Shown: positions 58,494 to 64,000 of the stretch, piece after piece | Position numbering within the stretch: the first letter of the stretch is position 1 | Layout of the letters: each line of letters opens with the position of its first letter | NCBI GenBank assembly: GCA_964510785.1 | Contig: CAZECM010000012.1 | Span: forward strand, 1-64,000 | Source: JAAYZM01 sp964510785 | GTDB taxonomy: Bacteria > Actinomycetota > Actinomycetes > Actinomycetales > Cellulomonadaceae | Direction: 5' to 3' | Length of the DNA: 64,000 nucleotides | Program-made: the position numbers and the translations under genes | Notes under the pieces: generated by a model | Databases searched by the model: none | Told to the model about the DNA's origin: nothing | The model's input: only the letters and a program-made list of their open reading frames with translations

Positions 58494-60599
58494 ATGCGCG
58501 CTCCCTCCCAGATCGCTGCGACGCTCGCCCTCGCGACGCTCGCCCTCGCCGGTCTCGTTCCGGCGGCGAGCGCCGCGGCGCCGGACCCGGCCTACACCGT
58601 GGTAGGCGAGCTCGAGCTCACGGAGGAGGAGCTCGCGCTCACGGGCATGGCCACACCCGCCGTCGACGGCACGACCCTCTACCTGCAGCGCGGTTACGAC
58701 GTCCTCGCCGTCGACTTGGCTTCGGGCGGGCGTCGGGTCGTGGGGGGAGACCCGCTCGAGGGCTTCATCCTTGACATCGAGGTGTCCGACGGCGAGCTCT
58801 ACGTCCTGACCCGAGACCCCGCGGGACTCCACGTGTTCGACCGGGCCGGACAGCACGTCCGCAGCCTCGGGGTGGGAAACCTCGCCTCCCCGCAGCAGCT
58901 CGACATCGCCCCCGACGGCACCGTCTTCGTCGTGGACTCGCGTCGCGGTGGTGTCGGCAACCTGCTGCGCATCACTCCCGACGGGGTGGCGACCCACCTG
59001 CTGCCCGGCGCCTGCCCGACCGAGTTCGATCCGAAGTACCTGTGCGACGGGATGTACGCGGTGGCGGCGGACAGCGAGCGCGTGTTCATCACCGACAACC
59101 GGCTCGACGTCCTGGTCGTGTACACCCATGCCGGCAAGCACCTCGCGACGTTCGGCGAGCCCCGGGTCAGGTTCGTGACGCTCGGGACGCGGGAGCTCGG
59201 CATCGACGACGAGGGGCTGCTCTACCTCACCTCGGTGTCCGGCGACGAGATCGGGGTGTTCGAGGTGGGCTCGACCGCAACGGAGCCGGTCGTCCTGACG
59301 AGGCTGACGGCGCTCCCGGTGACGACGCGTTCGACGCCGAGGCTGCAGAGCGCCCACGCCCGCCCCGCCCTGACCGACTCCGGCCAGATCATCCTGTCGA
59401 ACGCGAGTGGTTGGCGGGATGTCCGCGGCGACGTCCTGCTCCTCGAGCCCGAGCTGGTGCCGTGGCGCGCCCCGCAGGTCCTCGGCTCCGCGGAACCGGG
59501 CCGGACCCTGACGGTCGACGCCGGGCGCTGGCCCACGGGCGACGGCACCCGCGGCGTGCAGTGGCTGCGCGACGGCGAGGCGATCGCCGGTGCCACGGGA
59601 CCGGGCTATCGGGTGCGGGTCGAGGATGTCGGCACCCGGCTCTCCCTCCGCGTCTCGCAGGGGTACGGAGCTCACGGGACGGCCACGGCGGCGAGCGCTG
59701 CGGTGCCCGTCACCCGGGCCGCGTCGACGGTCCGTGTGCTCGTCGAGGCCGGTGCGACCGTCGGGCGACCCACGAGGGTCCGGGTGACCGTGTCCGTTCC
59801 CGCCGGGGTAGTGCCCACGGGGACCGTGGAGCTGCGCTCTGGTGGCACGAGGATCGCCGGCGCACGGCTCCGGGCAACCGATGCCGGCGAGGCCGTGGTC
59901 GAGCTGTCCGCGCTCGCCGCAGGGACGCACCGCATCTCCGCGACATACAGCGGTGACGACGCGGTTCTCCCCGCGACCGCTCCGGTGGTCTCGCTCACGG
60001 TCGCCAAGGCGCAGTCGGTCGCCACGTTTACGCTCCGCAAGGCGAAGGTCGCACGTTCGGCGAGGCCGGTTCTCGACGTGAGGGTGACGGCGGCAGGAGC
60101 GCCGCAGCCGATCGGGACCGTCCAGGTCTTCGACGGCACCAAGCGCCTCAAGACGCTCTCGCTCCAGGCCAAGCACCGGGGCAGGCTCACCGTCAGGCTC
60201 CCGGCCCTCAAGGCGGGCAGGCACAAGCTCACGGTCGTCTACGGCGGCACCGGAGAGCTCGCGGGAGCCACCTCGAGAGCGCGCACCCTCACGGTAGCCA
60301 AGGCGAAGTCGAAGGTTTCCCTGAAGCTCGTCAGGTCCAAGGTCGCGCGTTCGGCGAAGGCGAAGATCAGGGTCACGGTGAAGGTGGCCGGGATCGCCGG
60401 GCCCACGGGCAAGCTGCGGATCTACGACGGCAAGAAGCGCCTGCGGACCGTCACGCTCAAGGCGAAGCACCGTGGCAGGCTCACCGTCACGCTGCCGCGC
60501 CTCAAGGCGGGCAAGCACAGGATCAAGGTCGTCTACGCGGGCTCGAGCCAGACCACCAAGAAGACGAGCGCGAAGAAGACGCTGACGGTTCGGCGGTAG
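58494..60599 (+). CDS. Exported beta-propeller protein with four Ig-like domains
   Basis: A 701-residue secreted protein. The signal peptide covers about 1-27 (LALAGLVPAASAA). A divergent NHL-like propeller (about 35-315) shows LDIAPDGTVFVVDSRR and FDRAGQHV repeats. One Ig-like domain (VQWLRDGEAIAGATGPGYRV, about 325-405) precedes three tandem basic Ig-like modules (about 410-500, 505-600, 605-701), each with a GTVxVxDG or GKLRIYDG start and LxAGxHxxxVxY end. The last 206 bases before the stop are identical to those of the next gene. The -10 candidates TACTGT (58449) and TAGTCT (58467) lie upstream. Probably wall-associated; no sortase signal. Confidence 0.85.
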   Translation: MRAPSQIAATLALATLALAGLVPAASAAAPDPAYTVVGELELTEEELALTGMATPAVDGTTLYLQRGYDVLAVDLASGGRRVVGGDPLEGFILDIEVSDGELYVLTRDPAGLHVFDRAGQHVRSLGVGNLASPQQLDIAPDGTVFVVDSRRGGVGNLLRITPDGVATHLLPGACPTEFDPKYLCDGMYAVAADSERVFITDNRLDVLVVYTHAGKHLATFGEPRVRFVTLGTRELGIDDEGLLYLTSVSGDEIGVFEVGSTATEPVVLTRLTALPVTTRSTPRLQSAHARPALTDSGQIILSNASGWRDVRGDVLLLEPELVPWRAPQVLGSAEPGRTLTVDAGRWPTGDGTRGVQWLRDGEAIAGATGPGYRVRVEDVGTRLSLRVSQGYGAHGTATAASAAVPVTRAASTVRVLVEAGATVGRPTRVRVTVSVPAGVVPTGTVELRSGGTRIAGARLRATDAGEAVVELSALAAGTHRISATYSGDDAVLPATAPVVSLTVAKAQSVATFTLRKAKVARSARPVLDVRVTAAGAPQPIGTVQVFDGTKRLKTLSLQAKHRGRLTVRLPALKAGRHKLTVVYGGTGELAGATSRARTLTVAKAKSKVSLKLVRSKVARSAKAKIRVTVKVAGIAGPTGKLRIYDGKKRLRTVTLKAKHRGRLTVTLPRLKAGKHRIKVVYAGSSQTTKKTSAKKTLTVRR
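60378..60583 (+). repeat. 206-bp identical segment, copy 1
   Basis: Identical at every base to 62306-62511 by direct reading. It encodes the last Lys/Arg-rich Ig-like module. The flanking sequences, including both sides of the coding region, differ, which points to recent gene conversion or unequal crossing-over between the tandem paralogues. Confidence 0.93.
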
Positions 60600-60709
60600 A
60601 CGGACGTGGGTGAAATGTCTCGGAGGGTGATGATTCCGCGTCGTGGTGGCTCCTAATCTCGCACGAGTGCGGTGCTGCACCCGGGAGCGCCCACGACCGG
60701 GAGCACCTC

Positions 60710-62527
60710 ATGTCGCATGCCAGGTCACGGACCGCTGTCCTCGCCGTCGTCGCGCTCGCACTCCCCGGGCTCGCCGCCCCCACGGCGGTCGCGGCGCCGC
60801 CTGACCCGTCGTACACCTACGCGGGCGAACGGGGTGTCGACGGCGTGCACTCGCTCAACCAGCCGACAGACGTCGTGATCGCCGGTAACACGATGTACGC
60901 CGTGGACTCCGGCCACAGTCGGATCTGGATCGAAGACCTCACGAAGGGCGTCGTCACCCTGGTGTCGCACGACGACTGGGATGGTGCCACCTTTGTGCCC
61001 GAGCATCTCGCGGTGCATGAGGGGGCGATCTACGTTCCCTATTCCGGGACCAACAAGATCTACCGCTTCGGGCTCGACGGCGCTGACCGGGGCTCGATCT
61101 CGGGCTCGTCGGAGGGAACGCCGGACGACTACTACTTCGGCGCCGGGATCGACATCGCTGCGGACGGGACGATCTATGCGATCGACCCTGTCAGAAGGCG
61201 GGTGACGGTGCTACCGACGGCAGGCGGCACGCCTCGCTTCATCGGGGCAGGCTCCCTCACACCCGGTGACGGCGAGTTCCACACCCCGGTCGACCTGGCA
61301 CTCGCACCGGACGGGACGCTCTACGTCGTCGACGCCTCCACCACCCATCGAGTGCAGCGGTTCAGTGCCACCGGTGAGTTCATCGAGAGCTTCGGTGGCC
61401 CCGGGGACGCCCCGGGGAAGTTCCTCTTCCCGAGCGGCATCGCGGTCGACGGCTCCGGCCTGGTGTACGTCGCGGACGCGGGCAACGAGCGGGTGCAGGT
61501 GCTCGAACCGAGCGGGAGCTTCCTCACCAGCATCGCTCCCGCCCTGGGACAGCCAGGCTCGTTCCGGTTCGGCTTCCCGGGTGCCGTCGCGTTCGACGGG
61601 AGCGGGCGGCTGTACGTGGCCAACGGCGCCGCGGTGAGCGGATATCCGCACATCAACCGCGTCGTGATGTTCGACCCGGTGATGGCGGCGTGGACGGCGC
61701 CCACACTGTCGGGCACCCCGGGGATCGGCCAGGTGCTGACGTCGACGCCGGGCCTGTGGCCCGGAGGCGTCGCCGTCACGAGGCAGTGGCTGCGCAGCGG
61801 TGCAGCGATCCCGGGTGCCACCGGCGCCACGTACCGGCCGACGGGAGCCGACGCCGGGCACCTGCTCGGTGTGCGTGTGACCGGGACGTTCGGGTCGCGC
61901 GGCTCGGTGGCGACGACGCTCGCCGCGGGGACCGTGCCCAAGGTCGCCTCGACGGTCAAGCTCGGTGCCACCAAGGCGAAGGCGGGCGCGAAGCCGAAGG
62001 TCAGGGTGACGGTCTCCGGGCTGACCGGTGCGTCCCTGACCGGGAAGGTCACCGTGAAGCGCGGTTCGAAGGTGCTCGCGACCGCGACGCTCAAGGCCTC
62101 CCACCGAGGCAAGATCACCATCAGCGTGCCGAAGCAGAAGGTGGGCAAGCACCAGCTCACAGCCACGTTCGTGGGCAACACGAGCCTGCTGCCGTCGTCG
62201 TCGGCGCGTGCGAGGCTCACCGTGACCAAGGCGAAGCCGAAGGTCTCGTTCAAGCTCGTGAAGAAGAAGATCTCCCGCTCCGCCAAGGCCAAGGTCAAGG
62301 TGGTCGTGAAGGTGGCCGGGATCGCCGGGCCCACGGGCAAGCTGCGGATCTACGACGGCAAGAAGCGCCTGCGGACCGTCACGCTCAAGGCGAAGCACCG
62401 TGGCAGGCTCACCGTCACGCTGCCGCGCCTCAAGGCGGGCAAGCACAGGATCAAGGTCGTCTACGCGGGCTCGAGCCAGACCACCAAGAAGACGAGCGCG
62501 AAGAAGACGCTCACCGTCAGACGTTGA
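60710..62527 (+). CDS. Exported NHL beta-propeller protein with three Ig-like domains
   Basis: A 605-residue secreted paralogue of the preceding protein. Signal peptide about 1-28 (cleavage near AVAAP). Five or six NHL repeats (about 35-325) include YVVDASTTHRVQRF and YVADAGNERVQVLEPSG. An Ig-like domain follows (RQWLRSGAAIPGATGATYRP, about 330-405), then two Lys-rich Ig-like modules (about 410-500 and 510-605). It keeps better NHL signatures than the 58494 protein and lacks one module. TAATCT at 60653 is a likely -10 box, so it has its own promoter 110 bases after the preceding stop. Confidence 0.86.
   Translation: MSHARSRTAVLAVVALALPGLAAPTAVAAPPDPSYTYAGERGVDGVHSLNQPTDVVIAGNTMYAVDSGHSRIWIEDLTKGVVTLVSHDDWDGATFVPEHLAVHEGAIYVPYSGTNKIYRFGLDGADRGSISGSSEGTPDDYYFGAGIDIAADGTIYAIDPVRRRVTVLPTAGGTPRFIGAGSLTPGDGEFHTPVDLALAPDGTLYVVDASTTHRVQRFSATGEFIESFGGPGDAPGKFLFPSGIAVDGSGLVYVADAGNERVQVLEPSGSFLTSIAPALGQPGSFRFGFPGAVAFDGSGRLYVANGAAVSGYPHINRVVMFDPVMAAWTAPTLSGTPGIGQVLTSTPGLWPGGVAVTRQWLRSGAAIPGATGATYRPTGADAGHLLGVRVTGTFGSRGSVATTLAAGTVPKVASTVKLGATKAKAGAKPKVRVTVSGLTGASLTGKVTVKRGSKVLATATLKASHRGKITISVPKQKVGKHQLTATFVGNTSLLPSSSARARLTVTKAKPKVSFKLVKKKISRSAKAKVKVVVKVAGIAGPTGKLRIYDGKKRLRTVTLKAKHRGRLTVTLPRLKAGKHRIKVVYAGSSQTTKKTSAKKTLTVRR
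62306..62511 (+). repeat. 206-bp identical segment, copy 2
   Basis: Identical to 60378-60583. Bases after 62511 diverge at third codon positions (CTCACCGTCAG here versus CTGACGGTTCG), which shows that the two genes were already separate before the segment was made uniform. Confidence 0.93.
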
Positions 62528-62620
62528 CCACGCACCGTGGGGCGGGCTCGCGCGCCCCGCGGTGGCCGATCGCGTCGACCTGCATCAGGGTGGAGTGACC
62601 GACGGTCTGCAGGAGGTCCC

Positions 62621-63469
62621 GTGACGGCACAGCACGCCGCAGCAGGAGCGAGCGGCGCACCGGGATCGAGCGCGGCGGACGCAACGCCGACGACGGCGAC
62701 CCCCGCGGACCGCGCCCGTCAGGTGACCGTGACGGTCGCCTACCTCGTGTGCCTCCTCGGCTCGCTCATCGGCGTGGGCGTGTTCGGTGGGCAGCCCATC
62801 GAGGAGGCGGCCGGTGGCGCGCTCTCCGCCGAGGCGACGCATCTCGCGCCCGACAACCCCGCGTTCTCGATCTGGTCGGTCATCTACGTAGGGCTCGCCG
62901 CCTACGTCGTGCTGCAGTGGCTCCCGCGCTGGGCCGCGGAGCGGCGTCAGCGCGCCGTCGGCTACCTCGTCGCGGCCACGATGGTGCTCAACGCGGCGTG
63001 GATCTTCTCCGTCCAAGGTGGGCTCCTGTGGCTCAGCGTCGTGGTGATCCTCGTGCTGCTCGCCGCACTGTGCCGCGTGATCGTCCTGCTGCACGCCGCG
63101 CCAGCGCGCCACCGGGCGGAGGTGCTCGTGCTCGACGGCACGCTGGGCCTCTACCTCGGCTGGGTCACCGTCGCGACGGCCGCGAACATCGCCGCGACGC
63201 TCGCCGACGCGGGCTTCGACGGCGGCCCGCTCGCGCCTGACGCGTGGGCCGTGATCGTGTGCGCGGCGGTCGCCGTCGTCGGCGTCCTGCTCGCCGTGCG
63301 CCTCGGTGGGCGCATCGCCCCGGCGGCGGCGATCGCGTGGGGGCTCGTGTGGATCGCGGTGGCGCGCGCGACCGGAGAGCCCGAGTCGCGGGCCACCGTC
63401 GTCGCGGCGCTCACCGCGGGGGCCGTCGTCGTCGTCGCGACGCTCCTCGCGCGCATCCGGCGAGCCTGA
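62621..63469 (+). CDS. TspO/MBR-like membrane protein
   Basis: A 282-residue membrane protein with about seven helices. After a Thr/Ala-rich N-terminus (1-35), the core has the pattern FGGQPIEEAAGGALSAEATHLAPDNPAFSIWSVIYVGLAAYVVLQ, then WIFSVQGGLLWLSVVVIL, which is typical of actinobacterial proteins labelled tryptophan-rich sensory protein or TspO/MBR relatives (lengthened versus the 160-residue TspO). Ligand unknown; porphyrin binding is only an analogy. GTG 62621 follows AGGAGG. Single gene between the NHL pair and fbaA. Confidence 0.7.
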   Translation: MTAQHAAAGASGAPGSSAADATPTTATPADRARQVTVTVAYLVCLLGSLIGVGVFGGQPIEEAAGGALSAEATHLAPDNPAFSIWSVIYVGLAAYVVLQWLPRWAAERRQRAVGYLVAATMVLNAAWIFSVQGGLLWLSVVVILVLLAALCRVIVLLHAAPARHRAEVLVLDGTLGLYLGWVTVATAANIAATLADAGFDGGPLAPDAWAVIVCAAVAVVGVLLAVRLGGRIAPAAAIAWGLVWIAVARATGEPESRATVVAALTAGAVVVVATLLARIRRA

Positions 63470-63565
63470 GGACCACGGGCGAGACGTCCCGCACGCCGCC
63501 TGTCCGGACGTGCCAGACTTGACCCGTATAACCCCTGTCCCTTCTCTTTGCAGGAGCATGCCGAT

Positions 63566-64000
63566 ATGGCCATCGCCACCCCTGAGGTCTACGCCGAGCT
63601 GATCGACCGGGCCAAGTCCGGCAAGTTCGCCTACCCGGCGGTCAACGTCACGTCGTCCCAGACCCTCACCGCGGCGCTGCAGGGCTTCGCCGAGGCTGAG
63701 TCGGACGGCATCATCCAGGTCTCCGTCGGTGGGGCCGAGTACGCCTCCGGCTCGACGGTCAAGGACCGCGTCGCCGGTTCGCTCGCGCTCGCGGCCTACG
63801 CCGCCGAGGTCGCCAAGGGCTACCCGATCACCGTCGCGCTGCACACCGACCACTGCACCAAGTCGAACCTCGACACCTGGGTGCGCCCGCTCCTCGCCCT
63901 CGAGGCCGAGCAGGTCAAGGCCGGCAAGAACCCCACGTTCCAGTCGCACATGTTCGACGGCTCGGACATCCCGCTCGACGAGAACCTCGTCATCGCCGCG
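63566..64000 (+). CDS. fbaA: Class II fructose-bisphosphate aldolase, 5' part
   Basis: The first 145 residues of a zinc-dependent aldolase that cleaves fructose 1,6-bisphosphate in glycolysis. The start (MAIATPEVYAELIDRAKSGKF), AYPAVNVTSSQTLTAALQGF, IIQVSVGGAEYASG, the zinc-binding HTDHC (near 93-97) and FQSHMFDGSDIPLDEN belong to the long class IIA type. ATG 63566 follows AGGAG with 9-base spacing; ATG 63558 is in another frame. A TATAAC -10-like sequence lies at 63527. The gene continues past the window. Confidence 0.96.
   Translation, partial: MAIATPEVYAELIDRAKSGKFAYPAVNVTSSQTLTAALQGFAEAESDGIIQVSVGGAEYASGSTVKDRVAGSLALAAYAAEVAKGYPITVALHTDHCTKSNLDTWVRPLLALEAEQVKAGKNPTFQSHMFDGSDIPLDENLVIAA

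Noticed and set aside
63558..63602. ATG 63558 as aldolase start
   Set aside because: It is in a different frame and gives a short Pro/Ser peptide; ATG 63566 gives the conserved aldolase N-terminus.

Overview
The window is high-GC DNA with heavy GTG/TTG start use, tight ATGA/TGATG gene overlaps and TANNNT -10 boxes. ClpB, LemA, septum-formation, YwiC-like, DedA, PyrE, TrmH and class II aldolase genes, plus a cyclic-di-AMP riboswitch ahead of an NlpC/P60 hydrolase, point to an actinobacterium. Micrococcales (Cellulomonas/Oerskovia-like) is my inference from gene content, not a measured placement. I saw no rRNA, tRNA, CRISPR array, transposase or phage gene.

Layout. (1) 1-3.7 kb: 3' part of clpB, a strong hairpin, an unrecognised gene, a REP-like palindrome, and a GT2 transferase/DUF2304 pair on the minus strand. 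(2) 3.8-19.8 kb: a surface-glycan region. It holds an acetyltransferase/aminotransferase/dehydrogenase operon for a UDP-2,3-diamino sugar, a GT4 enzyme, an ABC flippase-like exporter and five further glycosyltransferases, including a tandem duplicate pair and a GT4-GT2 fusion. A wecB-type epimerase and a Fic protein interrupt it. (3) 19.9-29.4 kb: a sugar-acid type catabolic locus with an enolase-superfamily dehydratase, three dehydrogenases, a LacI regulator, a three-part sugar ABC importer and an HpcH/HpaI aldolase. A shared 13-bp core lies upstream of both outward transcription units. (4) 29.6-36.7 kb: methylglyoxal synthase, an alpha/beta hydrolase, a UDP-sugar dehydrogenase, a DUF6541-like membrane protein and a GH3 glycosidase. 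(5) 36.9-47.8 kb: riboswitch-controlled NlpC/P60 protein and chromosomal housekeeping genes (xthA, SDR, pyrE, lemA, dedA, trmH), plus the first of three exported NHL/Ig-like proteins. (6) 47.8-57.4 kb: a rearranged, foreign-looking segment. It has a 141-bp duplicated piece of a large LuxR-type regulator, a two-component system, a decapitated ABC ATPase gene, the intact regulator, an amidohydrolase and two membrane proteins, with an 82-bp repeat before and after the last three. (7) 57.4-64 kb: a small exporter-like protein, a thiamine-binding protein, two tandem NHL/Ig-like exported proteins sharing 206 identical bases, a TspO-like membrane protein and the start of the class II fructose-bisphosphate aldolase gene.

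How it fits together. The genes at 3861-6591, 16248-17327 and 31036-32385 together supply every enzyme class needed for UDP-2,3-diacetamido-2,3-dideoxy-mannuronic acid (the WbpA/B/E/D/I route). The transferases and the exporter would assemble and export a polymer containing it. The catabolic locus looks like a non-phosphorylative import-dehydrate-cleave pathway for a sugar acid that I cannot name. The 47.8-57.4 kb segment is the best candidate for an undescribed transferred module.
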